Shown here: piece by piece, positions 35,319 through 43,068 of the stretch
Layout: each line of letters opens with the position of its first letter
How positions within the stretch are numbered: the stretch's first letter is position 1
Source: Xanthomonas boreopolis
Lineage (GTDB): Bacteria; Pseudomonadota; Gammaproteobacteria; Xanthomonadales; Xanthomonadaceae
Assembly (NCBI GenBank): GCA_014654535.1
Contig: BNBA01000004.1
Span: 1 to 52,803 of the forward strand
DNA length: 52,803 bases
Direction of reading: 5' to 3'
Position numbers and translations under genes: made by a program
The notes under the pieces: model-generated
Database searches by the model: none
Seen by the model: the letters and a program-made list of their open reading frames with translations, nothing else
Told to the model about the DNA's origin: nothing

Positions 35319-36758
35319 TCAGCCGGCGGCTTCGCCGCGCCGGTGCCCGCTCATCTCCTGTCCCGCATCGGGCGCGAAGCGCACGTGCCAGCGCAGCGAG
35401 CTGAAGGAGATCAGCGTCACCGCGAGAAAGGCGACGGAGAAGTCGCGCAGCTGCGGCGCGGCGTGGCCGCTCGCCGCCATCGAGGTCTTCAGGAACAGCG
35501 CGCCGGCGCACACGCCCACCGACAGCATCAACTGCTGCAGCGTGGTGTACAGGCTGCTGGCCGAACTCATGCGCGATGCCGGCACGTGCTCGTAGGCGAT
35601 GGTGTTGTACGCGGCGAACTGGAACGACATGAACGCGCCGCAGCAGGCGAGCAGGCCGAACACCAGCATCGGCGGCCAGCCGGGCTGGAAGAACGCGCAC
35701 ACCAGGTAGCCGAGGCTGGCGAACACGCCGTTGCCGATCAGCGCGTTGCGATACCCGTAGCGCCGCAACAGGCGCGGAGTCAGCACGCGCATCACCAGCG
35801 CGCCCAGCGCGGTGGCCATCACCAGCTGGCCGCTCTGCGCGGCGCTGTAGCCGAACCCGATCTGGAACAGCAGCGGCAGCAGGAACGGATGCGCGCCCTG
35901 GGTGACGCGCATCAGCGAGCCGCCGATGACCGACAGCCGGAACGAATCGATCTTCAGCAGCGACAGGTCCAGCAGCGGCGCCGGATGGCGGCGTGCATGC
36001 CACAGGTAGCCGAGCGAGGCGACGCCGCCGGTCGCGATCAGCGCGACGGCATGGGCCAGTCCGTCGCGCTGGCTGACCATCTCCAGCCCGAACAGCAGGC
36101 AGCCCAGCGCCACGCCGCACAGCGCGAATCCGGCGAAGTCGAACCGGCCCGGCGCCGACTCGGAGGGGATTTCCGGGATGAAGCGCCGCACCAGGAAGAA
36201 CCCGGCGATGCCGATCGGCACGTTGATGTAGAAGATCCAGCGCCAGTCGAGGTAGGTCACGAACAGGCCGCCCAGTGGCGGGCCGAGCATCGGCCCGACG
36301 AAGGCCGGCACCAGCGTCCAGGCCATCGCGGACACCAGGTGGCGGCGCTCGACGCTGCGCAGCAGGATCAAGCGGCCGAGCGGGGCCATCATCGCGCCGC
36401 CTGCGCCCTGGATGAAGCGCGCCACGACCATCGTCGGCAGGTCGGTCGCCAGCGAGCACAGGATCGAGCCGGCGATGAACATCCAGATCGAGGCGCAATA
36501 GACCCGGCGCAGGCCGAAGCGGTCGGCGATCGCGCCGCTGGCCGGGATGCCGATCGCCAGCGCCAGGAGGTAGCTGGTCAGGGCGATGCTCATCGCCGGC
36601 GCCGCCGCGCCGAAGTCGCGCGCCAGGGTCGGCAGCGCCGTCGCCAGCACCGTGGCGTCGAGCTGCTCCATGAAGATGGCGCAGGCCAGGATCAGCGAGA
36701 TCAGACGGTAGTCGGGGTAACGCTGGGAGGGGGCGGCAGGCGTGGGCTCGCGGGACAA
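35319..36758 (-). CDS. MFS multidrug-type exporter (DHA2/EmrB-QacA family)
   Basis: About 479 residues with 14 predicted helices. The conserved part begins YPDYRLISLILACAIFMEQL; then DATVLATALPTLARDFG, GAIADRFGLRRVY (motif A), ARFIQGAGGAMMAPLGRL (motif B/C region) and WRWIFYINVPIGIAGFF, all DHA2 drug:H+ antiporter hallmarks. The start is uncertain: a TTG is used here because it puts the protein in line with relatives, while ATGs at 36860 and 36908 would add unconserved N-terminal extensions. Substrate unknown. Confidence 0.87.
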   Translation of the reverse strand: MSREPTPAAPSQRYPDYRLISLILACAIFMEQLDATVLATALPTLARDFGAAAPAMSIALTSYLLALAIGIPASGAIADRFGLRRVYCASIWMFIAGSILCSLATDLPTMVVARFIQGAGGAMMAPLGRLILLRSVERRHLVSAMAWTLVPAFVGPMLGPPLGGLFVTYLDWRWIFYINVPIGIAGFFLVRRFIPEIPSESAPGRFDFAGFALCGVALGCLLFGLEMVSQRDGLAHAVALIATGGVASLGYLWHARRHPAPLLDLSLLKIDSFRLSVIGGSLMRVTQGAHPFLLPLLFQIGFGYSAAQSGQLVMATALGALVMRVLTPRLLRRYGYRNALIGNGVFASLGYLVCAFFQPGWPPMLVFGLLACCGAFMSFQFAAYNTIAYEHVPASRMSSASSLYTTLQQLMLSVGVCAGALFLKTSMAASGHAAPQLRDFSVAFLAVTLISFSSLRWHVRFAPDAGQEMSGHRRGEAAG

Positions 36759-36864
36759 CTTGGCGTTCTCGGTTCCGGGCTGGCCGGGCGCGAGGCGTCG
36801 CGGAGGGCCGGCGTGGCCGGCGGACCAGCCCGCGCCGCACGGGATTGTGCGGCGCAGCATGGCT

Positions 36865-36893
36865 ATTATTCGCCTCCCGGCGGGACGGGGCAA
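36865..36893 (-). promoter_or_regulatory. Putative sigma-70 promoter of the MFS exporter gene
   Basis: Leftward -35 TTGCCC (36888-36893), 17-bp spacer, -10 AATAAT (36865-36870). An ATG begins only four bases past the -10, which argues against using it unless leaderless. Confidence 0.5.
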
Positions 36894-36972
36894 GGCGACG
36901 TCCGTCATGGAGGCGCTTTCCCCTCCGCTGGCGGTGCTCGCCCATGGCAGGCGAGGGCGCCGGCGATCCCTT

Positions 36973-37320
36973 GTGGGAGCGACTTCAGTCGCGACGGGCT
37001 TTACCGATAAGGCCGTCGCGACCGAAGTCGCTCCCACGGAAAAGCGCTGCATCGGCCGGGGTTGGGGCGCTTGCCGGGGGGCGTCACTCCGTCCGCATCG
37101 AGCGGCATCGGTTGCGATGGGTTTTGCGGGTAGGGCCCGTCGCGACCGAAGTCGCTCCCACGGAAAAGCGCTGTATCGGCCGGGGTTGGGACGCTTGCCG
37201 GGGGGCGTCACTCCGTCCGCACCGAGCGGCATTGGTTGCGATGGGTTTTGTGCGGGTAAGGCCCGTCGCGGCCGAAGTCGCTCCCACGGAAAAGCGCTGC
37301 ATCGGCCGGGGTTGGGACGC
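36973..37320. repeat. Tandem array of REP-containing units (period 124-126 bp)
   Basis: A complete inverted REP pair (36973-37035; arms GTGGGAGCGACTTCAGTCGC and GCGACCGAAGTCGCTCCCAC) is followed by two more near-identical units. The segment GACCGAAGTCGCTCCCACGG plus about 100 bp of shared spacer (CGGAAAAGCGCTG..ATCGGCCGGGGTTGGG) recurs from 37015, 37139 and 37265. Copies differ at only a few bases. The array fills the gap between the MFS exporter and the DUF445 gene. Rightward frames through it are not genes. Confidence 0.9.
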
Positions 37321-37334
37321 CCGCCAGCGGGGCA

Positions 37335-38630
37335 TCACCCCATCCACACCGACACGGCATGCAGTGCCAGGCCGATCAATCCGCCCACCAGGGTGCCGTT
37401 GAAGCGGATGTACTGCAGGTCGCGGCCGACGCTCAGTTCCAGCAGGTCGACCAGGTGGCGCTCGTCCCAGCCCTTCATCGTGCCCGCGATGTGTTCGGTC
37501 ACCGAGGCGCGCAGCCGCTCGGTGAGCCGGCCGGCGGCATCGAGCATGTGCTGGTTGAGCGCCTCGCGCAGGGCCGGGTCTTCGGCGAGCGAGCGGCCCA
37601 GGCCATGCAGCGAGCGTTCCAGGTGCGCGGCGATCGCCGAGTCTCCGCTGTCCAGGTCGCGGCGCAGCGCTGCGTGGATCTGCGCCCATAGCGCCTGCAC
37701 GTAATCCTGCAGGGCAGGGTGCTCGATCGCGCGCTGCTTGAGCCGTTCCACCCGCTCGGCCATCGCGGGCTCGTCGCGCAGGCGCTCGATGTAGCCGCGC
37801 AGCCAGGCCTCGTAGTCCTGGCGCAGCGGGTGTTCCGGCGTGGACAGGATGGCTTGCAGTTCCTCGATCGCGGCCCGCGCCAGCCGGTCGGCCAGCTTGT
37901 CGCCGATCTCGTCGACCGGCGTCACCCAGTTCACCGTGCCGACCAGCTTGGGCCATTCGCGGCGCGCGTAGCGCACGATCAGGTCGGATGCCCAGGCCTT
38001 GACCTTCTCGTCGTCCAGCCAACGGCCCAGCCGTTCCAGGCCATCGTCGAGCAGGCGCTGGTGGCGGCCGTCGGTGGTCAGCAGCGACAGCACCTCGCCG
38101 GCGGTGGCGGCGGCGTTCCACTGCCGCAGGCGCTCCACCACGAAGCGCTGGATCGCGCGCCGCACCGCGGCTTCGTCGAGCAGGTCCAGCGCCTGCTGCA
38201 TCCAGCCGCGCGCCATCTGCGCCAGCATCCGCGCCTGCGCCGGTTGCGCCAGCCATTGCCCGAGGCGGCTGGCCGGGTCGAACAGCCGCAGCTTTTCCAG
38301 CAGTGTCGCGGGAGCCAGGAAGTGGTCGCGCACGAACACCGCCAGGCCGTCCGCCAGGCGGTCCTTGCCGCGCGGCAGGATCGCGGTGTGCGGGATCGGC
38401 AGGCCCAACGGGCGGCGAAACAGCGCGACCACCGCGAACCAGTCCGCCAGCGCGCCGACCGCGGCGGCCTCGCAGAACGCGGCGACCCAGGCCCAGGCGC
38501 CCTGCTGGCCCATCGCGTGGCTGAGCACGAAACCGCCGAGCATCGCCAGCAGCAGGAACAGGGCCAGGGTCTTCATCCGCCGCAGCTGCGTGCGGCGCGG
38601 ATCGGTGGAGGCAGCGGTGCGGGTATCCAT
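37335..38630 (-). CDS. DUF445 inner-membrane protein
   Basis: A 431-residue protein: a membrane segment at about 20-40 (LALFLLLAMLGGFVLSHAMG), a second hydrophobic stretch with VGALADWFAVVALFRRPLGL, the DUF445 signature, and IPHTAILPRGKDRLADGLA. A long helical region (about 100-400) follows, with a final membrane anchor GTLVGGLIGLALHAVSVWMG. The fold is a long alpha-helical rod; E. coli YjiN is a relative. No activity is known. The start has no clear ribosome site. Confidence 0.85.
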   Translation of the reverse strand: MDTRTAASTDPRRTQLRRMKTLALFLLLAMLGGFVLSHAMGQQGAWAWVAAFCEAAAVGALADWFAVVALFRRPLGLPIPHTAILPRGKDRLADGLAVFVRDHFLAPATLLEKLRLFDPASRLGQWLAQPAQARMLAQMARGWMQQALDLLDEAAVRRAIQRFVVERLRQWNAAATAGEVLSLLTTDGRHQRLLDDGLERLGRWLDDEKVKAWASDLIVRYARREWPKLVGTVNWVTPVDEIGDKLADRLARAAIEELQAILSTPEHPLRQDYEAWLRGYIERLRDEPAMAERVERLKQRAIEHPALQDYVQALWAQIHAALRRDLDSGDSAIAAHLERSLHGLGRSLAEDPALREALNQHMLDAAGRLTERLRASVTEHIAGTMKGWDERHLVDLLELSVGRDLQYIRFNGTLVGGLIGLALHAVSVWMG

Positions 38631-38725
38631 GCGGCTAGGTTGGCATATCCGGCGGATGCGGCCCGTCTTCGCCGGCCGCGCGCCGCCGGCATCCGTCGTC
38701 CCGGCGATCGCGCCGGCCGGCGCGA

Positions 38726-39580
38726 TCAGCCCCGCAGGCGCTGCAACTGCTCCTGCAGCGTCGCGACCTGGCCGCGCAACCGCTCGTTCTCGCGTTCCAG
38801 CTCGTTGACGCGGCGCTGCAACGCCTTGGCGTCCAGGGGCGCCTCGTCGCCGTCCGCGGCGGCGTCCGCCTTGGGCTTGCGCTTGGACTCGCGCACGCGC
38901 TTGGCCGCCTGCTTCAGTTCGGACTTGCCGGCCAGCGCGGCGGCGCGCTGCTCTTCCTCGGACAACGTGGCCACCGCGGCCGCGGCGCTGATCGAGATGT
39001 CGCCGGCCTTCACCGCCTCGATCACCTCCGGTGCGGCCTGGGTGTGGATGCGCTCGATCATCACCACCTGGTTGTTGCTCAGGCGCGCCTCGCGCGCGAG
39101 TTCGGCGCGGCTGACCGGCGGCGCGTCGTCCCACGGCGGCAGGTCCTCGGCCGGCGCCGGTCCGGCCGCGGCGGCTTCTGCTTCCGCTTCCGCTTGGGCT
39201 TGGGCCTGCTGCGCGGCGCGCGTCGCGGCGAGTTCGGCCTCGCGCGCCTCGCGCTGGCGCTTGGCCAGGATCTCGCGCTTGCGCAACGCCAACACCCCGC
39301 GCTGGAAATCGGAGACGCTGCGCCGGCCCAGGTGCTGCTCGATCATCCACAGGTGCACGTCGTCGATCGACTGGAAGCGCGGGTTCTGCACGGTGTTGAA
39401 CGGGATCCCGTGCTTGCGGCAGATGCCGTAGCGGTTGTGCCCGTCGACCAGGACGTTGCCCCACAGCACCAGGGCGTCGCGGCAACCTTCCGCGAGCAGG
39501 CTGCGTTCCAGCGCGTCGTGCTCCTCGGCGGTGAGCGGGTCGATGTAGGCCTTCAGTTCTTCGTTGACGACGATGTCCAT
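38726..39580 (-). CDS. ParB-like N-terminal domain protein (plasmid replication/partition type)
   Basis: A 284-residue protein. Start at MDIVVNEELKAYIDPLTAEE, where homology begins. A ParB/Srx-fold nuclease-like domain (about 1-95) has VLWGNVLVDGHNRYGICRKH and VHLWMIEQHLGRRSVSDFQ, then an Ala/Glu-rich linker (about 115-145), a helix-turn-helix-like region (SNNQVVMIERIHTQAAPEVI) and a C-terminal coiled coil (LQRRVNELERENERLRGQVA). There is no ParA neighbour. Proteins of this kind are often labelled plasmid partition-related but sit singly on xanthomonad chromosomes; a DNA-binding or CTP-switch role is possible. Confidence 0.78.
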   Translation of the reverse strand: MDIVVNEELKAYIDPLTAEEHDALERSLLAEGCRDALVLWGNVLVDGHNRYGICRKHGIPFNTVQNPRFQSIDDVHLWMIEQHLGRRSVSDFQRGVLALRKREILAKRQREAREAELAATRAAQQAQAQAEAEAEAAAAGPAPAEDLPPWDDAPPVSRAELAREARLSNNQVVMIERIHTQAAPEVIEAVKAGDISISAAAAVATLSEEEQRAAALAGKSELKQAAKRVRESKRKPKADAAADGDEAPLDAKALQRRVNELERENERLRGQVATLQEQLQRLRG

Positions 39581-39685
39581 GCAATGCAGCGGGAAAAGCG
39601 GGCGCGCATTGTAGGGGCAAGGCCGGCGCGTCGCGATGGCGAACCCGGTCGGATACGGCATCCCAGTGCCGGACGGCAAGGCGTA

Positions 39686-40057
39686 TCAGGCGTCCCCGCC
39701 GTCGGCCTGCCATTGGCGGAAGACGACGCAGACCGTGGTCTTGTCCAGCATCGCGAACTCCCGCGCGCCCCAGGGCTTCAACGAGACCCTGTTCGAGTTG
39801 GGATGCAACAGGTGGGGCGCACGGGAGGACATTTCCTCGAAGATCGCGCCGATGTCGTCGGTTTCGATGCCAAGCTCCGGACGGTCCTTCGCCGCGTACC
39901 CGGCGTCCTGGACGATATAGGCCTTCGCCCCGTCGCGTGCCACGACGGCCAGGCTTGCATCGCGGTAGAGGAGTTCGAAGCCCAGTCCGTCCACGAAGAA
40001 TTCGAGGCCGTCCTGCAGCCGCTCGTAGAAGATCTTCGGGATGAGATTCTTGAACAT
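39686..40057 (-). CDS. VOC/glyoxalase-fold protein
   Basis: A 123-residue protein, start MFKNLIPKIFYERLQDGLEF with AGGAGA upstream. One beta-alpha-beta-beta-beta pair pattern: FFVDGLGFELLYRDASLAVV, AYIVQDAGYAAKDRPELG, DIGAIFEEMSSRAP and EFAMLDKTTVCVVF. This is the vicinal-oxygen-chelate fold of bleomycin-resistance and dioxygenase-like proteins. Metal ligands of glyoxalase I are not evident. Probably cotranscribed with the LysE-family gene 34 bp upstream. Confidence 0.78.
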   Translation of the reverse strand: MFKNLIPKIFYERLQDGLEFFVDGLGFELLYRDASLAVVARDGAKAYIVQDAGYAAKDRPELGIETDDIGAIFEEMSSRAPHLLHPNSNRVSLKPWGAREFAMLDKTTVCVVFRQWQADGGDA

Positions 40058-40091
40058 CGCGCCGTCTCCTGCTCTCGGGCCGTGGCGTGGC

Positions 40092-40730
40092 CTAGGCAGC
40101 CCTGCGTTGCTCCGAGGCGAGCCGTACCGCAAGCCCCGCGAGCACCGAGCCCATGAAGTAGCGCTGCGCCGACAGCCAGCGCGGGTTGCGCACGAACCAG
40201 CCGGCCAGGGCGCCTGCGGACAGCGCGATGGCCGTGTTGACGGTGAAGCTCACGACGATCTGGGTAAGGCCGAGCACGACGCTCTGCGCGAACACCGACC
40301 CGTGGTCCGGCGACACGAACTGGGGAAAGATCGAGAGATAGAAGACCGCGATCTTCGGATTCAGCGTATTGGTGAGAAAGCCCATCAGGAACAGCCTGGA
40401 AGGCGGGTCTTCCGGCAGTTGGCGGGCTTCGAACGGCGAACGAGCGCCCGGTTTCACCGCCTGCCAGGCGAGATACAGCAGGTAGGCCGCTCCCAGCCAC
40501 TTGAGCGCTTCGTACGCCATCGGGATCGCGAGGAAGAGCGCAGTGATGCCGATGGCCGCCGCGAACATGTGGACGAGGAACCCCGCGACGACGCCCAGGA
40601 GCGAGATCATCCCGGCCTTGCGCCCCTGGCAGATGGAGCGGGAGATCAGGTAGATCATGTTCGGGCCCGGCGTCAGGACCATCAGCAAGGCCGCGCCGGC
40701 GAACAGCAGCAGGTCGTTCATGGGGACCAC
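40092..40730 (-). CDS. LysE/RhtB-family amino-acid exporter
   Basis: A 212-residue inner-membrane protein with six helices; LTPGPNMIYLISRSICQGRKAG is the LysE-family signature, followed by LGAAYLLYLAWQAVKPG and FLTNTLNPKIAVFYLSIFPQF. Family members export amino acids or homoserine lactones. A GTG start is used because GAGGAG lies five bases before it; MNDLLLF three codons in is an alternative. Confidence 0.9.
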   Translation of the reverse strand: MVPMNDLLLFAGAALLMVLTPGPNMIYLISRSICQGRKAGMISLLGVVAGFLVHMFAAAIGITALFLAIPMAYEALKWLGAAYLLYLAWQAVKPGARSPFEARQLPEDPPSRLFLMGFLTNTLNPKIAVFYLSIFPQFVSPDHGSVFAQSVVLGLTQIVVSFTVNTAIALSAGALAGWFVRNPRWLSAQRYFMGSVLAGLAVRLASEQRRAA

Positions 40731-40871
40731 GGTCGCTCCTCGGTTGACGGCGGTGGCTGATATTACTGCCGGCCGGGCCGCCTGGGCGGCAAGCCCGGGC
40801 GAAACGGTTCTCCGGTCAGTTCGACCCCGGCGCCTACGATGGCCGGCGGACGCGACCCTCGGCCCGTCCGG

Positions 40872-42227
40872 TCAGGCCACCTGCCGCAATACGCGTCCGA
40901 GGATCTCGAACATCTCGCCGATCTGGTCGGGCTCCACGATCAACGGCGGCGACAGCGCGATGACGTCGCCGGTGGCGCGGACCAGCAGGTTGCCTTCGTG
41001 GAAGCAGCGTTCCAGCACTTCGTAGCCGCGCGCGCCGGGGGCGCCTTCGCGCGGGGCCAGCTCGATCGCGCCGACCAGGCCGAAGTTGCGGATGTCGACG
41101 ACGTTCGGGGCGCCCTCGAGCGAATGGATCGCCTGTTCCCAGAGGCCGCCCAGTTCGATCGCCCTCTCGAACAGGCCTTCCTCGGCGTAGGTGTCCAGGG
41201 TGGCGAGGGCGGCGGCGCAGGCCAGCGGATGGCCCGAATAGGTATAGCCGTGGAAGAAGTCGATGGCGCTGGCCGGGCCGTGGGTGAAGGCCTCGTGCAC
41301 CTTGTCGCTCGCGAATACGGCGCCCATCGGCACGGTGCCGTTGGTCAGGCCCTTGGCGGTGGTCATCAGGTCGGGGGCGACGCCGAAGCGTTGCGCGGCG
41401 AAAGCCTTGCCGACGCGGCCGAAGCCGGTGATCACCTCGTCGAACACCAGCAGGATGCCGTGGCGGTCGCAGATCTCGCGCAGGCGCTGCAGGTAACCCG
41501 CGGGTGGCAGCACCACGCCGGCCGAGCCGGAGATCGGTTCGACGAACACCGCGGCGATGGTGGAGGCGTCGTGCAGGGCGATGAGGCGTTCGAGGTCCTC
41601 GGCCAGTTCCACGCCGTGCGCGGGCAGGCCGCGCGAGAAGGCATTGCGGCCGATGTCGAGGGTATGGCGCAGGTGGTCGGTGCCCGGCAGCAGCGGACCG
41701 AACCACTTGCGGTTGTTGGGCAGGCCGCCGATCGACATGCCGCCGAAGCCGACGCCGTGGTAGGCCTTCTCGCGACCGATGAAGCGGGTGCGCTGGCCTT
41801 CGCCGCGCAGGCGGTGGTAGGCCAGCGCCATCTTCATCGCGCTGTCCACCGACTCGGAGCCGGAGTTGGTGAAGAACACGTGCTCCAGGCCTGGCGGCGC
41901 GATCGCCTTGAGCCGCTCGGCCAGCACGAACGGCAGCGGCGAGCCCATCTGGAAGGTCGGCGCGAAGTCGAGCGTCGCCACCTGCTTCGCCACCGCCTCG
42001 ACGATGCGCGGGCGCGCATGGCCGGCGTTGCAGCACCACAGGCCGGCGGTGCCGTCGAGGATCCTGCGGCCGTCCACGCTGCGGTAGTACATGCCCTCGG
42101 CGGAGGCCAGCAGGCGCGGACGCGCCTTGAACTGGGCGTTGGCGGTGAACGGCATCCAGAATGCGTCGAGCGAGGCCGGCTGCTGCTGCGCCAGCTCGGC
42201 GAGGGAGGACGGGGATTCGCTGCTCAT
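40872..42227 (-). CDS. Class III omega-aminotransferase (polyamine/GABA-pyruvate type)
   Basis: A 451-residue PLP enzyme. Motifs: LWCCNAGHARPRI, NSGSESVDSAMKMA, AVFVEPISGSAGVVLPP, LVFDEVITGFGRVG and the PLP lysine in LMTTAKGLTNGTVPMG. It resembles beta-alanine/omega-amino acid:pyruvate transaminases. In the Puu setting it could take amino groups from putrescine (SpuC-like) or from GABA (PuuE role) with pyruvate as acceptor; no separate puuE or gabT gene lies in the window. It is divergent from the PuuR-like gene with matching promoter motifs, so the repressor probably controls it. Confidence 0.9.
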   Translation of the reverse strand: MSSESPSSLAELAQQQPASLDAFWMPFTANAQFKARPRLLASAEGMYYRSVDGRRILDGTAGLWCCNAGHARPRIVEAVAKQVATLDFAPTFQMGSPLPFVLAERLKAIAPPGLEHVFFTNSGSESVDSAMKMALAYHRLRGEGQRTRFIGREKAYHGVGFGGMSIGGLPNNRKWFGPLLPGTDHLRHTLDIGRNAFSRGLPAHGVELAEDLERLIALHDASTIAAVFVEPISGSAGVVLPPAGYLQRLREICDRHGILLVFDEVITGFGRVGKAFAAQRFGVAPDLMTTAKGLTNGTVPMGAVFASDKVHEAFTHGPASAIDFFHGYTYSGHPLACAAALATLDTYAEEGLFERAIELGGLWEQAIHSLEGAPNVVDIRNFGLVGAIELAPREGAPGARGYEVLERCFHEGNLLVRATGDVIALSPPLIVEPDQIGEMFEILGRVLRQVA

Positions 42228-42246
42228 GAACGCGCTCCGGTCGAGT

Positions 42247-42264
42247 TGTTGAAAAAACTTTACA
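42247..42264 (-). promoter_or_regulatory. 18-bp motif before the aminotransferase (candidate PuuR site)
   Basis: Leftward TGTAAAGTTTTTTCAACA matches the puuR-side motif at 13 fixed positions (pattern TGTAAAGTNTNNNCAACA) and ends 19 bp before the start codon. TAAAGT may be the -10. Confidence 0.6.
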
Positions 42265-42296
42265 CCAGCTTGGCCCGGAGCGGACCGGGGTGACCT

Positions 42297-42363
42297 GTGG
42301 GAGCGGCTTCAGCCGCGATGGAGCTTGCCGGTAGAGCCCTATCGCGGCTGAAGCCGCTCCCAC
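42297..42363. repeat. REP-like inverted repeat between the aminotransferase and puuR
   Basis: Perfect 23-base arms (42297-42319, 42341-42363) beginning GTGGGAGCGGCTTCAGCCGC enclose 21 bases. It lies in the middle of the divergent regulatory region, between the two 18-bp motifs. Confidence 0.9.
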
Positions 42364-42382
42364 AGGATTCCGCATAGTGCGA

Positions 42383-42420
42383 TTGACGCTCGGGGCGGCC
42401 CATGTAAAGTATCCGCAACA
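42383..42420 (+). promoter_or_regulatory. puuR promoter with 18-bp motif (candidate autoregulatory site)
   Basis: -35 TTGACG (42383-42388), 16-bp spacer and -10 TAAAGT (42405-42410). The motif TGTAAAGTATCCGCAACA (42403-42420) overlaps the -10 and ends 20 bp before the ATG. The same motif and spacing occur on the other strand for the aminotransferase, suggesting a repressor operator. Confidence 0.65.
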
Positions 42421-42440
42421 CATCCCCGGTTTCTGGACGC

Positions 42441-42989
42441 ATGGACATCGGCGCACGCCTGCAACTGGTGCGGAGGGCGCATGGGCTCAGCCAGCGCGAG
42501 CTCGCCAAGCGCGTGGGCGTGACCAATTCAACGATCTCCCTGATCGAGCAGAACAAGGTCAGCCCGTCGGTCAGCTCGCTGAAGAAGGTGCTGGACGGCA
42601 TCCCGATCTCGCTGGCCGACTTCTTCACCCACGACCTGCAGATCGGCCCGCCCGACACGCCTTTCTATTCGGCCGACGAGCTGCCGGACGTGGGCAGCGA
42701 CGGCATCCATTATTTCCTGGTGGGCAAGCATCGCCCGCAGCGCCAGATGTGCATCCTGCGCGAGGTGATGCCGCCCGGCAGCGACACCGGCGAGAGCATG
42801 CTGCGCCACGACGGCGAGGAGGGCGGCGTGGTGGTCTGCGGCGAAGTGGAGGTCACGGTCGGCGGGCAGGCACGGGTGCTGCGCGCGGGCGAGGGCTATT
42901 ACTTCGAGAGCCGCATCCCGCATCGCTTCCGCAACGTCGGCGAAGGCGAGGCGGTCATCGTCAGCGCGAACACGCCGGCTACTTTCTAG
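42441..42989 (+). CDS. puuR: PuuR-like XRE-cupin transcriptional repressor
   Basis: A 182-residue regulator: an N-terminal helix-turn-helix of the Xre type (LQLVRRAHGLSQRELAKRVG, VTNSTISLIEQNKVSPSVSS) and a C-terminal cupin (about 105-182: GEEGGVVVCGEVEVTVGGQA, YYFESRIPHRFRN). Size and layout match E. coli PuuR, which represses the putrescine-utilisation genes and is released when putrescine is abundant. It is surrounded by puu genes. The C-terminal cupin presumably senses the inducer. Confidence 0.88.
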   Translation: MDIGARLQLVRRAHGLSQRELAKRVGVTNSTISLIEQNKVSPSVSSLKKVLDGIPISLADFFTHDLQIGPPDTPFYSADELPDVGSDGIHYFLVGKHRPQRQMCILREVMPPGSDTGESMLRHDGEEGGVVVCGEVEVTVGGQARVLRAGEGYYFESRIPHRFRNVGEGEAVIVSANTPATF

Positions 42990-43027
42990 TCTTCCGCAGG
43001 GTCGGGGCGACAGGTCCTTGCCCTTCG

Positions 43028-43049
43028 CCTTCGCCCCGCGGGGCGAAGG
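43028..43049. repeat. 22-bp perfect palindrome between puuR and puuC
   Basis: CCTTCGCCCCG followed directly by its complement, 20 bp before the puuC start. With no loop it would form a short hairpin or a dyad protein site. It overlaps the region where a puuC ribosome site begins, so it might modulate readthrough from puuR. Confidence 0.5.
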
Positions 43050-43068
43050 AACCACAGGAGCAGAGTCG

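Noticed and set aside
36973-37320. CRISPR array
   Set aside because: Units are about 125 bp with conserved spacers and internal palindromes; there are no short repeats with unique spacers and no cas genes.
36742-37704. Plus-strand frames running through the REP array
   Set aside because: Their repeated peptides (SVATGF, EVAPTEKRC) are only translations of the palindromic repeat units.
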